Shown here: positions 15,889 to 24,608 of the stretch, in pieces | Numbering within the stretch: the stretch's first letter is position 1 | Layout: the number at the start of each line of letters is the position of its first letter | NCBI RefSeq assembly: GCF_004768785.1 | Contig: NZ_SRMQ01000015.1 | Coordinates: forward strand, 1 to 37,363 | Length of the DNA stretch: 37,363 bases | Source: Caproiciproducens galactitolivorans | GTDB lineage: Bacteria > Bacillota > Clostridia > Oscillospirales > Acutalibacteraceae | Reading direction: 5' to 3' | Translations under genes and position numbers: made by a program | Notes under the pieces: generated by a model | The model's input: the letters and a program-made list of their open reading frames with translations, nothing else | What the model was told of the DNA's origin: nothing | Databases searched by the model: none

Positions 15889-16033
15889 AAAAGCGTAAAT
15901 GGTATGAAAAACGCTAAATCTTATATATAACACTTCATTATTTTCCATCTACCTTTGCTGTCAACACAGTAACCGCACCTGTGTCGGACAGTCCTTTCAT
16001 GTAAACCGTATTGATTAAAGAGGGAGTGCTAGA

Positions 16034-17590
16034 ATGACAAATAGTGGAAAAGCAGAGATTCTTTTAAAATCGAATTGTATTTATACGGCTGTTTCGCCAG
16101 AGCCGTTGGCAGGCTTTGTGGCTGTTGCAGACGGAAAAATTCTTGCTGTGGGCAGCGACGGAGAAGAGGAGTATATTGACCGGAATACGGCTGTATATGA
16201 ACTTGGCGACAAATTGGTTTGTCCTGGCTTTGCAGATGTACACTGCTTTTTTACGGGGTATGTGCTGCGTTTTGTCGGCGCAGATCTTTCTTGCGCCGGC
16301 ACAGCGGAGGAAATAATTGAAATCATGAAGCGGTATGCCTGTGAACAGCCTTTTGAAAAGGCGCTGCTTGGGCATGGGTGGGATTCGGAAAAAGTTAAAA
16401 ATCCCGATCCCGCGCTGTTGGATAAAGCCTTTGCGGGGCGTCCGGTGATTCTGTTCGAAAAGGGGCAGGAAACCTGCTGGATGAACGAAGCAGCAGAAAA
16501 AACTTACCAGTTTACACCGGAAACCTGTTATCCCGAAGCATATTGGAAGCTTTTGGGTGAAGTGCTGGGCGACCGTGCGTTCATTGTTCCGGAATTCAAA
16601 AAGTATATGGCCATGCTGAACAGCCGCGGCGTAACTTCCGTAAAAGAAATGGGATTTGATGATTTTTACGGCTTTACAGACGTGCTGGAGGACTTGGAAA
16701 AGAAGAACGAATTGACTTTGCGCGTTAACTTTATGAGCCAGCCGGTCGGCGCCGGTATGAACCTTGCATATGGCCGGGAGATGAGAAAACGTTTTCAAGG
16801 CGATTACGTCCGTTTTTCGGGCTACAATCGGATGACGGACGGCTCTATCAGCCAGTTGTGCGGCGATTTGAAAGAGCCCTACTGCTGTGCTCCCAACATC
16901 TGCTGTGCTCAGGAAATCGACTATGATCTAATTGAAAAGGAGACCTTGGCGGCAGATGCGGAAAATTTCCGTTTTTCACTCCATGCGCAGGGAGACGCGG
17001 CAATCTGCAAAGTCCTCGATATTTACGAAAAATGCAAACGCGAAAACGGCAAGCTGGTAAACCGCCACAGCATCACCGATCTGGAATTCAGCGATCCGTC
17101 TGATTTGGAACGGATGGGAAAGCTGGGGGTGATTGCGGAAATTTATCCGCAAATTATGGCCATTGCGGATCGCAAGAGCAAGCTGGAAATGATTGAAGAA
17201 AAGATCGGAATGGAACGCGGACGCTACTACTGGAACCGCCGCAAAATGGCGGACAGCGGCGTTTTAATTTCCTGTGGTACGGATCTTCCTTTATTAATCG
17301 ATGATATTCCGGAATCCATTTACCATGCCTGCGGCGGGCAATTCCCAGAAGGCGGAGAGCCTTTTAACAAAGAAAATACTCTGACGGTAAGTGAGGTTAT
17401 GCGCGCTTGGACCTATGGCGGGCAATACAATCTTTACCGTGAAAAAGAGCTCGGCACCCTTGAGCAGGGGAAAAAGGCAGACATTGCGGTATTGGATGGG
17501 AACGTCTTTACGGAATCCATGCAGAATATGCGGGCGATCAAAGTCTGCCTGACTTTAGTTGAAGGAAAGGTAGTATATACCTCCTTATAA
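16034..17590 (+). CDS. YtcJ-like amidohydrolase-3 family protein
   Basis: This 518-aa cytoplasmic hydrolase has the usual YtcJ layout: a beta-sandwich start, GFADVHCFFTG at the first metal site, LLGHGWD, the HAQGDAAI motif with its His, NRHSITDLE, and a late Asp in SCGTDLPLL, then LGTLEQGKKADIAVLDGN. The first site reads HCF where HxH is usual, so one of the two metal histidines is missing. Activity on an amide or carbamate may be altered or use one metal. GAGGGAG precedes the ATG. It is divergent from the BtpA-like unit and shares its control region. Substrate unknown. Confidence 0.82.
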   Translation: MTNSGKAEILLKSNCIYTAVSPEPLAGFVAVADGKILAVGSDGEEEYIDRNTAVYELGDKLVCPGFADVHCFFTGYVLRFVGADLSCAGTAEEIIEIMKRYACEQPFEKALLGHGWDSEKVKNPDPALLDKAFAGRPVILFEKGQETCWMNEAAEKTYQFTPETCYPEAYWKLLGEVLGDRAFIVPEFKKYMAMLNSRGVTSVKEMGFDDFYGFTDVLEDLEKKNELTLRVNFMSQPVGAGMNLAYGREMRKRFQGDYVRFSGYNRMTDGSISQLCGDLKEPYCCAPNICCAQEIDYDLIEKETLAADAENFRFSLHAQGDAAICKVLDIYEKCKRENGKLVNRHSITDLEFSDPSDLERMGKLGVIAEIYPQIMAIADRKSKLEMIEEKIGMERGRYYWNRRKMADSGVLISCGTDLPLLIDDIPESIYHACGGQFPEGGEPFNKENTLTVSEVMRAWTYGGQYNLYREKELGTLEQGKKADIAVLDGNVFTESMQNMRAIKVCLTLVEGKVVYTSL

Positions 17591-17639
17591 TCACTTTGAT
17601 TAGTCTCTCCCATAACTTCCCGAATCCACAAAAGAAAAA

Positions 17640-17687
17640 GCCGAAAATGCAATGGAGCAATCGTTGCATTTCCGGCCTTTCTTTTTT
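17640..17687 (+). terminator. Terminator after the YtcJ-like gene
   Basis: GCCGAAAATGCAA pairs with TTGCATTTCCGGC apart from one mismatch, and the stem is followed by TTTCTTTTTT. Confidence 0.9.
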
Positions 17688-17858
17688 CAGAGGAGTGGAA
17701 TTATCCGTGCGCAGTTTTTTCGTCAGGATTCTGTTTCAGCCCCGTAGCTTTACGGTTAGCCCGTTTCGCTAGAAATACGCCGGATGATCTTTGCTCACAC
17801 TTCTATTTTCTTTCAGAGGGAATATATTATAGAAAGATATGTTCACCGGAGGAAGATT

Positions 17859-18023
17859 ATGGATTTACAAGGAAAAATGTTTGCTGCTGTTGCAGGCGGC
17901 TTCGGTCTGCATTTAACGGAGGAACGGATTAAGACGGACTGTTCGAGCTCCGCGGTACAGACGATTACGGAAATCGTGGCTGCGGAAGGGATGTACGATT
18001 CGAGAGCGAGGGATAAAATATGA
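17859..18023 (+). CDS. 54-aa ORF coupled to neuC
   Basis: The frame has a strong ribosome site (CGGAGGAAG) before ATG 17859 and ends in an ATGA overlap with the next gene (ATG 18020, TGA 18021-18023), so translational coupling is likely. The 54-aa product (MDLQGKMFAAVAGGFGLHLT at the start) has no recognised domain, signal peptide or clear membrane span. It may be a real small protein or a leader whose translation opens the next start. The frame is open 25 codons further upstream without a ribosome site. Confidence 0.5.
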   Translation: MDLQGKMFAAVAGGFGLHLTEERIKTDCSSSAVQTITEIVAAEGMYDSRARDKI

Positions 18024-19168
18024 AACGGAAAATTTGTGTGGTTACCGGCTCACGCGCAGAATACGGCCGGCTCAGCGTCCTGATGAAAGAAATCCGGAAA
18101 ACGCCCGGCTTTCAATTGCAGCTGATTGCAGCCGGAGAGCACCTGTCCCCGGAATTCGGGCTGACGTATCGGGAAATTGAAGACGATGGATTTGCAATTG
18201 ACTGCAAAGTGGAAACGCTGCTTTCCAGCGATACCCCGGCGGGCATTACAAAGTCCATTGGTTTGAGTGTTATCGGATTTGCGGACGCTTTTTCCCTTTT
18301 GCAGCCGGAGCTATTGATCCTGACGGGTGACCGTTACGAGATTCTGGCGGCGGCGCAGGCTGCGTTGATTTTTAAAATCCCGGTCGCCCATATCGCCGGA
18401 GGCGACACAACGGAGGGGGCTTTTGACGAAGCCATCCGCCACAGTATTACCAAAATGTCGCATTTGCATTTCGTTACAAATAGTGAAGCCTATCAAAGAG
18501 TGAAACAGTTGGGGGAAAATCCCTGTCATATTTATAATGTTGGTAATATGGGAATCGATTGCATTATCAATACGCCGCGAATGAGCCGGGAGGAACTGGA
18601 AGCTTCCTTGCCTTTTTCGTTTCGGAAGCGGAACCTTCTGATTGCGTTCCATCCTGTGACGATGGATTCGGAGCCGTCTTCCGTTCAGTTTGAAGCGCTT
18701 TTGCAGGCGCTGAACGATCTTGGGAGCGAAGTGGGCCTTTTGTTTACGGAACCGAACGCGGATCCGGAGGGGCATGAAATCATCCGCCTGATGAATCAAT
18801 TTGCCGCGGTGCATCCGAATGCTGCGGTTTTTCCCTCCTTGGGGAGCCGCTGCTATTTCAGTCTGATTGAACAGATGGATGCGGTGGTGGGGAACTCCTC
18901 CAGCGGAATCTATGAAGTCCCGTTTTTCAAAAAGCCGACAGTCAATATCGGGGATCGCCAAAAGGGAAGAATTTTCTCTTCCTCTATTATCAGCTGTTCT
19001 GCCGAAAGCACAGAAATTACAAAGGCAATTCACAAGGCCTTTTTAATGGATTGCTCCCATGCGGTCAATCCCTATGGCGAGGGAAATACTTCTGCAAAAA
19101 TCCTCAGTATTTTACAAACGATACCGGATTATGGCGTTTTATTAAAAAAGCATTTTTATGAAAATTAG
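18020..19168 (+). CDS. neuC: Hydrolysing UDP-N-acetylglucosamine 2-epimerase (NeuC type)
   Basis: NeuC converts UDP-GlcNAc to ManNAc and UDP, the first step to sialic acid. The 382-aa protein has the GT-B-like epimerase features: VVTGSRAEYGRLSVLM at the start, LTGDRYEILAAAQAAL, PVAHIAGGDTTEGAFDEAIRHSITKM, the FHPVTMD region, VVGNSSSGIYEVPFFKKPTVNIGDRQKGR. These GDRYE and GNSSSG motifs distinguish NeuC from the non-hydrolysing WecB type less than full alignment would, but the AGGDTTEG/IRHSITK block fits NeuC. No NeuA, NeuB or capsule genes accompany it here, so the fate of ManNAc is open. Confidence 0.87.
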   Translation: MKRKICVVTGSRAEYGRLSVLMKEIRKTPGFQLQLIAAGEHLSPEFGLTYREIEDDGFAIDCKVETLLSSDTPAGITKSIGLSVIGFADAFSLLQPELLILTGDRYEILAAAQAALIFKIPVAHIAGGDTTEGAFDEAIRHSITKMSHLHFVTNSEAYQRVKQLGENPCHIYNVGNMGIDCIINTPRMSREELEASLPFSFRKRNLLIAFHPVTMDSEPSSVQFEALLQALNDLGSEVGLLFTEPNADPEGHEIIRLMNQFAAVHPNAAVFPSLGSRCYFSLIEQMDAVVGNSSSGIYEVPFFKKPTVNIGDRQKGRIFSSSIISCSAESTEITKAIHKAFLMDCSHAVNPYGEGNTSAKILSILQTIPDYGVLLKKHFYEN

Positions 19169-19193
19169 GGAACCGGCGTTTCAAATGGGTACG

Positions 19194-19279
19194 GTTTCTG
19201 TCCAGCGTTGTAAAAACTGTTGTAGCAAACGGGAAGCGGCAAGACCGTTATCCGCTCGATGGAAATAATGGACAGAAAC
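19194..19279. repeat. Long-range inverted repeat in the neuC-reductase gap
   Basis: GTTTCTGTCC (19194-19203) and GGACAGAAAC (19270-19279) are perfect 10-bp arms around a 66-bp loop, which also contains AGCGG/CCGCT. The 189-bp gap has no terminator with a T tract, so this could be a transcript-end structure or an RNA element. Confidence 0.4.
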
Positions 19280-19357
19280 GGATAGGGGGACATTGCATTT
19301 GCGCCGGCGGGGAAGTACAATAAAGTTATACATGAATTCTGTTTGGAGGAGTGAAAA

Positions 19358-19972
19358 ATGAAAGTTTTAGCAATTAACGGCAGTCCGCACGAACAAGGAT
19401 GCACCTATACGGCAATCCGGCTTGTTGCGGATGAGTTGGAAAAGCAGGGGATTGAAACGGAGATTGTACAGGTAGGGAAGCTGCCTGTCCGCAGCTGCAT
19501 CGGCTGCCGTGCATGCAAAGAGGGCAAGCGCTGCGTGTTCGACGATATTGTAAATGAATGCATTGATAAGTCGAAGGACGCGGATGGGATTCTTTTGGGA
19601 AGCCCTGTTTATTATTCCGGGATTGCCGGCAGCATGAAATGTTTTTTAGACCGCTTCTTTTACGCGGGGCCGTATCTTCACTACAAGGTGGGTGCCGCCG
19701 TTGTTTCTGCAAGGCGTGCAGGAACCGTTGAGACCTTTCAACAGCTGAATAATTATTTCAATCTCAGGAATATTGTAATCGCTCCTTCCCATTATTGGAA
19801 CGAAGTCCATGGCTCAAATGCTGAAGACGTTATGAAGGATGAGGAAGGCGTTCAGATTATGCGCACGCTCGGCAGGAATATGGCATGGCTCTTAAAAATG
19901 ATGGAATACGGCAAGAATGCCGTTCCGCTGCCCGAACAGGAAGAAGTTATCCATACGAATTTTATCCGTTAA
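19358..19972 (+). CDS. Flavodoxin-fold NAD(P)H-dependent FMN reductase
   Basis: The 204-aa protein starts with the FMN-binding loop of this family (LAINGSPHEQGCTYT, residues 4-18), followed by a Cys cluster CIGCRACKEGKRCVF that is common in iron-sulphur flavoprotein-like members, and GSPVYYSGIAGSMKCFLDR for the second flavin contact. Such proteins reduce quinones, azo compounds or metals, or pass electrons. A good GGAGG site precedes the ATG. It stands alone between neuC and a terminator. Confidence 0.85.
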   Translation: MKVLAINGSPHEQGCTYTAIRLVADELEKQGIETEIVQVGKLPVRSCIGCRACKEGKRCVFDDIVNECIDKSKDADGILLGSPVYYSGIAGSMKCFLDRFFYAGPYLHYKVGAAVVSARRAGTVETFQQLNNYFNLRNIVIAPSHYWNEVHGSNAEDVMKDEEGVQIMRTLGRNMAWLLKMMEYGKNAVPLPEQEEVIHTNFIR

Positions 19973-19980
19973 ACTGAATA

Positions 19981-20017
19981 AAAAATCATCGTTGCCAACC
20001 GGGGACGGTGATTTTTT
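19981..20017 (+). terminator. Terminator after the flavin reductase gene
   Basis: AAAATCATCGT pairs with ACGGTGATTTT with one G-T pair and TTTTTT follows. The 19973-20317 interval holds this hairpin, the operator and promoter of the next operon, and no gene. Confidence 0.8.
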
Positions 20018-20139
20018 CATATGTCGAAAAATCGACCAGTAATGGCTTTGGTCAGATAAATGGTGTTTGGCTTTTCTGCCAGACCGGAGGAAAGCAGTAC
20101 ATGGAATGGAGAGATTACTCTATTTTTATAGAAAATATG

Positions 20140-20157
20140 AATTTAACGCATTAAATT
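20140..20157. promoter_or_regulatory. LacI-type operator candidate
   Basis: AATTTAA-CGCA-TTAAATT is a perfect 7-bp inverted repeat with a CG-containing centre, as LacI-family sites often have. A related AATTTAAACGCAAAA lies near 20262, downstream of the promoter. The LacI regulator at 25692 is the likely binder. Confidence 0.5.
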
Positions 20158-20191
20158 TAGTTAAGTTTATTAAAATTCAAGTAAAATATAG

Positions 20192-20220
20192 TTGAATTCA
20201 AGTGATAAAGTATATATAGT
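20192..20220 (+). promoter_or_regulatory. Promoter of the mannoside operon
   Basis: TTGAAT (20192-20197) and TATAGT (20215-20220) are 17 bp apart. The -35 overlaps the palindrome TTGAATTCAA, and ATTCAAGT is repeated directly upstream. Confidence 0.7.
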
Positions 20221-20317
20221 AAGAATAGCGAAAAGTGTTTAAAATTGAATATTCCAAAATTTAAACGCAAAAAATGAACAAGTCAGATGAAAACCTAACT
20301 GGAGTAGGTGTATTTCA

Positions 20318-21253
20318 ATGCAAACATGTCACCAACTATTGGAACAATTTCCTTTTAGCAAACTGCAATTCACAAACACAAAACTTCCGATCATTCTAGA
20401 AGAGGGAGACAACCGTGATGTTTATAATATTTCCTCTCCGTTTTTGTACAACGGAAGTCAACTACTTTTAGGTAGGGCTGAATTCAGGGATAGTGAGGAT
20501 TCCAGTATTGTTTTTTTGCGGAGAAATTCCGGAATATGGTCATTGGATAAGCGGTACCAACCTCTTAAACATTTGCAGGATCCGTTCTATTCCTTTGTGA
20601 AAGGAAAGTTGATCGTAGGTGGTGTAGAAGTTTACCGGAATGATAAAAATGAGAGTACATATCGTACGGTGTTTTTCCGTGAAACCGCTCCGTTCCGGAT
20701 TGAGCGCTTTGCCTGCGGTCCGGAAAATATGAAGGATATTCGGTTGTTGGAGTTGCCCAGCGGCGAGATTTTGGTTACAACAAGGCCGCAGAACGCAAGC
20801 GCCGGCAGGGGAAAGATCGGTTTCACGATTATTCCCTCCTTAGACGACTTAAACAGCCAGTCCATTTTGTCGGCCTCCATTTTAGAGGATCAGTTTATCT
20901 CGGAAGAGTGGGGCGGAACCAACCAGCTTCACTTACTCAATAACGGAAAAATAGGGGTTTTATCCCACATTGCCAATTTTGATGAAGAAGGTAACCGGCA
21001 TTATTATTCCACCTGTTTTTTGCTTGACCCGGCTACCGGAATGCATCTGCCTATGAAAATTATAGCGGTGCGCTGCAATTTTGAGGATGGCCCCAGTAAA
21101 AGAGAAGATTTGAAGGACGTTGTGTTCAGTGGGGGTCTTGTGCGCCATGGCAATGGAACAGCGTGTCTGTATTGCGGCGTAGGCGACGCGGAAGCGCACT
21201 GTCTGACCATTCCGGATCCCTTCGTGGAATGGGAAAAAAGTAATGTTTTATGA
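20318..21253 (+). CDS. DUF1861 (MTP-1-like) five-bladed propeller protein
   Basis: The 311-aa protein fits the DUF1861 family, which shares the five-bladed beta-propeller type of GH130/GH43 enzymes. Visible features are GDNRDVYNISSPF near the start, FRDSEDSSIVFLRR, DPFYSFVKGKLIVGGVEV and EDGPSKREDLKDVVFSGGL near the end. No activity is established for the family. It is the first gene of an operon with a sugar ABC importer and a GH130 enzyme, so a mannoside phosphorylase or hydrolase-like role is the natural inference. It has no signal peptide and would act in the cytoplasm. Confidence 0.75.
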   Translation: MQTCHQLLEQFPFSKLQFTNTKLPIILEEGDNRDVYNISSPFLYNGSQLLLGRAEFRDSEDSSIVFLRRNSGIWSLDKRYQPLKHLQDPFYSFVKGKLIVGGVEVYRNDKNESTYRTVFFRETAPFRIERFACGPENMKDIRLLELPSGEILVTTRPQNASAGRGKIGFTIIPSLDDLNSQSILSASILEDQFISEEWGGTNQLHLLNNGKIGVLSHIANFDEEGNRHYYSTCFLLDPATGMHLPMKIIAVRCNFEDGPSKREDLKDVVFSGGLVRHGNGTACLYCGVGDAEAHCLTIPDPFVEWEKSNVL

Positions 21254-21307
21254 AATGCCAATTCGCTAAGCGAATTAACTTATTTTTTTATCAAAGGAGG
21301 AAGAAAG

Positions 21308-22705
21308 ATGATAATGAAAAAGTTAATTTGTGCTATGTTAGCAGGTATCATGTTGGCGAGTGCGTTTTCAGGATGTTCGCCATCCGATACCGCTGGCGGG
21401 GAATCTTCCGAATCGGGCGGAGTTGTCACCGTGAATTTCTGGTCCGCTCCGCAGAAAGTGCAGTATAACTTCTGGACTGCAAAAGCAAAGGCTTTTAACG
21501 AAACGGAAACGAAAGTGAATGGCAAAACCATTAACGTAAAAGTACAGGAAATGCCCGAGTCACCGTCATCGGAAGCGGGTATCCAGAACGCTATTGTTAC
21601 AGGAACCGTTCCGGCTGCATCGGAAAATATCAGCCGCAGTTTTGCTGCAACGCTCGCTTCGTCAGGCGCAGTATATGATCTGCAGGATGAACAATGGTTC
21701 AAGGATGCAGTTGCAGCGAAAAAAATGGAGAATATTATTGCCGGCTGGGCGATTGATTCCAAGCAATACGTTCTTCCGGAATATGTAAATCCGATGACAT
21801 GGCAATGGAACGCAAAAGCGCTGAGGGCGCTTGGATTTTCAAAAGTGCCGCAGACGGTGGATGATCTGGACGCCGTCTTAAAGGCATTTGTGTCCAACAA
21901 ATCAAAAATGAGCGAAATCGGCGTCACTCATACCCTGTATCGCACATCGCTGGCCCGCAATGATCAGTGGTGGGAGAGATGGTATGATTTCCAGTCGCCG
22001 TATATGGCGCTTTCCCAGAAGACAACATGGGTGGAGAACGGCAAGCTGACACTCGACCGCCAGGGAGCGATTGATACCTTTGAACTGCTTGGGAAGTTTG
22101 GCAATACCATCCAGACCAACGAAGTTACGGATGCCTGGACTGCGGAAAATCCGCCCATCCTGCTTAGCGTAAGTTCTCCCTGGGATATTCAGACGCTCCG
22201 CGCGGCCGGGAAGACGTACGGCATGGACGGCGACTATGTTTTCGGGCCATCCCTTGTGAAAAAGGCGGGAGATACTCCTTACAACTTCGCGGATTCCAAG
22301 GGCATTGTCCTTTACAAAAACAGCAAAATTTCCGATGAGCAGCATCAGGGCGCCGTTGCGTTCCTGAAGTGGGTATACAGTTCGGAAAACTGCACGCAGT
22401 CAGACGTGGATTGGCTGAAAGCCACAACGATGATCCCTGTTCGCGGAGATATTTCGACCAACAGCGCGTTCGCAGATCAACTGAAGCAGTACCCGGAATT
22501 GAAAGACCTTGTTGAATTTTCCAAATACAGTATTCCATGCATGGCTTCCGACAAAATGACGGATATTCAGACTGCCCTTACAGAATCCGGGCTTTCCGTC
22601 TATATTCAGGAGGTGCTAAAGCAGGAGCCTCTGCATGCTCCCGATGCCTCAAAAGCTGTCGATAGTGCGTTCAGCGCCATGAAAGCAGCGGGAAATTTAA
22701 GTTGA
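21308..22705 (+). CDS. ABC sugar transporter, solute-binding lipoprotein
   Basis: The 465-aa family-1 binding protein captures a sugar outside the membrane and delivers it to the two permeases downstream. It has a lipoprotein signal ending SAFSGC with lipidated Cys23, a Ser/Gly/Glu linker, and the mature fold starting VTVNFWSAPQKV. AAAGGAGG precedes ATG 21308, and a second ATG lies two codons later. It starts 54 bp after the DUF1861 gene. A hairpin with arms CGCAAAGCCT/AGGCTTTGCG follows it, a common way to keep binding-protein mRNA more abundant than the permease part. Confidence 0.9.
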   Translation: MIMKKLICAMLAGIMLASAFSGCSPSDTAGGESSESGGVVTVNFWSAPQKVQYNFWTAKAKAFNETETKVNGKTINVKVQEMPESPSSEAGIQNAIVTGTVPAASENISRSFAATLASSGAVYDLQDEQWFKDAVAAKKMENIIAGWAIDSKQYVLPEYVNPMTWQWNAKALRALGFSKVPQTVDDLDAVLKAFVSNKSKMSEIGVTHTLYRTSLARNDQWWERWYDFQSPYMALSQKTTWVENGKLTLDRQGAIDTFELLGKFGNTIQTNEVTDAWTAENPPILLSVSSPWDIQTLRAAGKTYGMDGDYVFGPSLVKKAGDTPYNFADSKGIVLYKNSKISDEQHQGAVAFLKWVYSSENCTQSDVDWLKATTMIPVRGDISTNSAFADQLKQYPELKDLVEFSKYSIPCMASDKMTDIQTALTESGLSVYIQEVLKQEPLHAPDASKAVDSAFSAMKAAGNLS

Positions 22706-22757
22706 AGGCTGTCATAACGTATCCTGCGGCCCACAGTTAAAAAGCGACCAATTTCGG

Positions 22758-22795
22758 CGCAAAGCCTCCTTCCGGTTTCGGAAGAAGGCTTTGCG
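22758..22795 (+). other. Intra-operon stabilising hairpin or attenuator
   Basis: CGCAAAGCCT (22758-22767) pairs with AGGCTTTGCG (22786-22795), with inner TTCCG/CGGAA. There is no T tract, so read-through into the permease genes is expected. Confidence 0.7.
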
Positions 22796-22842
22796 TTACA
22801 ATTATATGCGCTGCGGGGATTTCTGTTTAAGGAGGGAACTTT

Positions 22843-23745
22843 ATGGCAGAAAGGACAAATTCAAAAAAGCATTACCGGGACAATTTTACCGGTTGGCTTC
22901 TTAATATACCGTATTTGGCATATACAGCCGTCTTTTTTCTTATACCTCTCGTATGGGCCGTTTGGCTCTCCACAATGGACTGGAACCTGATGTCCCCGGA
23001 CAGGACGTTTGTAGGAATCCGGAATTTTACCGGCATGTTTGCAAATCCGAAAATTATTGCAGCCTTTTTCAATTCTTTCCGTTATTTAGCTCCGATTGTG
23101 GTTCTGTGCTTTCTGTTCGGCTTATTGCTGGCTTTGCTGATTTCGAATCTGCCGGACCGCATCAAAGGCGTTACGGCGGTTCTGTTTTTTATTCCGTATT
23201 TAACCTCCGGCGTTGCAACATCCGTTGTAATACGGTTCTTTTTCAGCTATAATTCCGCATTTAATCATTTCCTTCGTGAGCGCTTTGACAAAGATATATC
23301 GTGGTTCCAGAATCCAACCTCCGCCTTTTGGATTATTATTGCGATTATCGTTTGGAAAATGTCGGGTTACTATGCTTTGTTCTTGCTGTCTGCCATTGAA
23401 AGCATTGAACCCGAAGTAAATGAAGCGGCCGCTATAGACGGGTGCGTTGGTTTCCGCAGGCTGGTTTATATTACCCTTCCGATGATTCTGCCGACTATTA
23501 CAACGGTTATCGTTTTAGCGTCCGGGCTTGCGTTCGGGATTTACACGGAGCCTTACCTTTTGACCGGCGGCGGGCCAAATAATGCGACGACAACGTGGCT
23601 CCTTGAAATATACAACACATCCTTCACAAACTTCCGGTCGGGCGAAGGCGCCGCCATGGCAATTGCGAATGCGGTTCAGATTTTTGTGACAATTCAGCTT
23701 TTTACCTTTGTGATGAATAAATTGAACCGAAAATTCGGGGTTTAA
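22843..23745 (+). CDS. ABC sugar transporter permease 1 (MalF-like)
   Basis: The 300-aa membrane protein has six predicted spans and the EAA loop NEAAAIDGCVGFRRLVYITLP (about residues 192-212), which contacts the ATPase. No ATPase gene is in the operon. A shared MsmX-type ATPase encoded elsewhere is the usual solution in Firmicutes. AAGGAGGG precedes its ATG. Confidence 0.9.
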   Translation: MAERTNSKKHYRDNFTGWLLNIPYLAYTAVFFLIPLVWAVWLSTMDWNLMSPDRTFVGIRNFTGMFANPKIIAAFFNSFRYLAPIVVLCFLFGLLLALLISNLPDRIKGVTAVLFFIPYLTSGVATSVVIRFFFSYNSAFNHFLRERFDKDISWFQNPTSAFWIIIAIIVWKMSGYYALFLLSAIESIEPEVNEAAAIDGCVGFRRLVYITLPMILPTITTVIVLASGLAFGIYTEPYLLTGGGPNNATTTWLLEIYNTSFTNFRSGEGAAMAIANAVQIFVTIQLFTFVMNKLNRKFGV

Positions 23746-23757
23746 GGAGGGACAGTT

Positions 23758-24582
23758 TTGAAAAGAAGCTCAAAAATAAAAACCGGAATATTAATCGCGA
23801 TTACCGCCGTCCTCCTGGTGTTTTCCCTTTTCCCGCTTTTTTATATGGTGATTCAGTCTCTCATGCCTTGGGATCAGGTTGATAAATCCATGGTTTTATC
23901 GCACCCGACTATGAAAAGCTATCAATATTTGCTCGGTTCCGGCAATTCGTCGGATGCATTTATGTGGGTCCGTTCTTTGCTGAACTCGCTCATCGTTTCC
24001 GTTCCAACTGCGGTTGTTTCTGTTCTGGTCGGCTTGTGCGTAGGATATTCCGTAACAAAACTGCATTTCAGGGGGAAGAAAATCATTTATGAGTCCCTTC
24101 TTTTTCAAATGTTCTTTCCTGGAGTTATCCTGTTAGTTCCTCGTTACATATTGATTAAGCCCCTGGCCAACCATTATCTCGGCATGATCCTGCCCCTATG
24201 CATTTCCACATGGGCTATCTTTATGTATATCAACTACTTTACCACGCTTCCGAATGAATTATTTGAAGCGGCAAAGATTGATGGACTGGGTGAATTCGGG
24301 ATCATTCTGAAAATAGCGATGCCGATGACAAAATCTGTTACGACAATCGTTTTCTTATCCATGTTCATGGCGCGCTGGAATGAACTCATGTGGGATATGC
24401 TAGTTGCGCCCGACATTAAGATGCAGACCTTGAATGTGCTGATTTCCACCCAATTCCGTACAATGGGGAATTTCCCGGGACCGATGTATGCGGCGTCCGT
24501 ACTGCTTACGCTGCCGATTATCATAATGTTCCTCTGCGCTTCCAAGCATTTCAAAGAAGGCATCAGCTTTATGCTTAAGTAA
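23758..24582 (+). CDS. ABC sugar transporter permease 2 (MalG-like)
   Basis: The 274-aa membrane protein pairs with permease 1. It has the MalG-type EAA loop FEAAKIDGLGEFGIILKIAM (about residues 167-186) and ends in a hydrophobic span followed by FKEGISFMLK. It begins at TTG 23758, which has AGGAGGG before it. No ATG near the start fits the family N-terminus. The gap from permease 1 is 12 bp. Confidence 0.9.
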   Translation: MKRSSKIKTGILIAITAVLLVFSLFPLFYMVIQSLMPWDQVDKSMVLSHPTMKSYQYLLGSGNSSDAFMWVRSLLNSLIVSVPTAVVSVLVGLCVGYSVTKLHFRGKKIIYESLLFQMFFPGVILLVPRYILIKPLANHYLGMILPLCISTWAIFMYINYFTTLPNELFEAAKIDGLGEFGIILKIAMPMTKSVTTIVFLSMFMARWNELMWDMLVAPDIKMQTLNVLISTQFRTMGNFPGPMYAASVLLTLPIIIMFLCASKHFKEGISFMLK

Positions 24583-24608
24583 AAAATATTGATTGGGGTG
24601 TTTGCTTC

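Larger units (their letters stand above)
15595..15907. promoter_or_regulatory. Cluster of TGGTATGA-type sites between divergent units
   Basis: Four related 8-mers occur: ACATACCA at 15595, TCATACCA at 15716, TGGTCTGA at 15763 and TGGTATGA at 15900 (the exact reverse complement of the 15716 site). They lie near or downstream of both divergent promoters. TGGT(A/C)TA half-sites are typical of HutC/UTRA GntR regulators such as NagR. Which of the two GntR proteins binds is unknown. The 15517-16033 interval holds no gene. Confidence 0.5.

Noticed and set aside
16064-16798. 244-codon minus-strand frame inside the YtcJ-like gene
   Set aside because: It is a shadow of the plus-strand coding sequence with no motif of its own.
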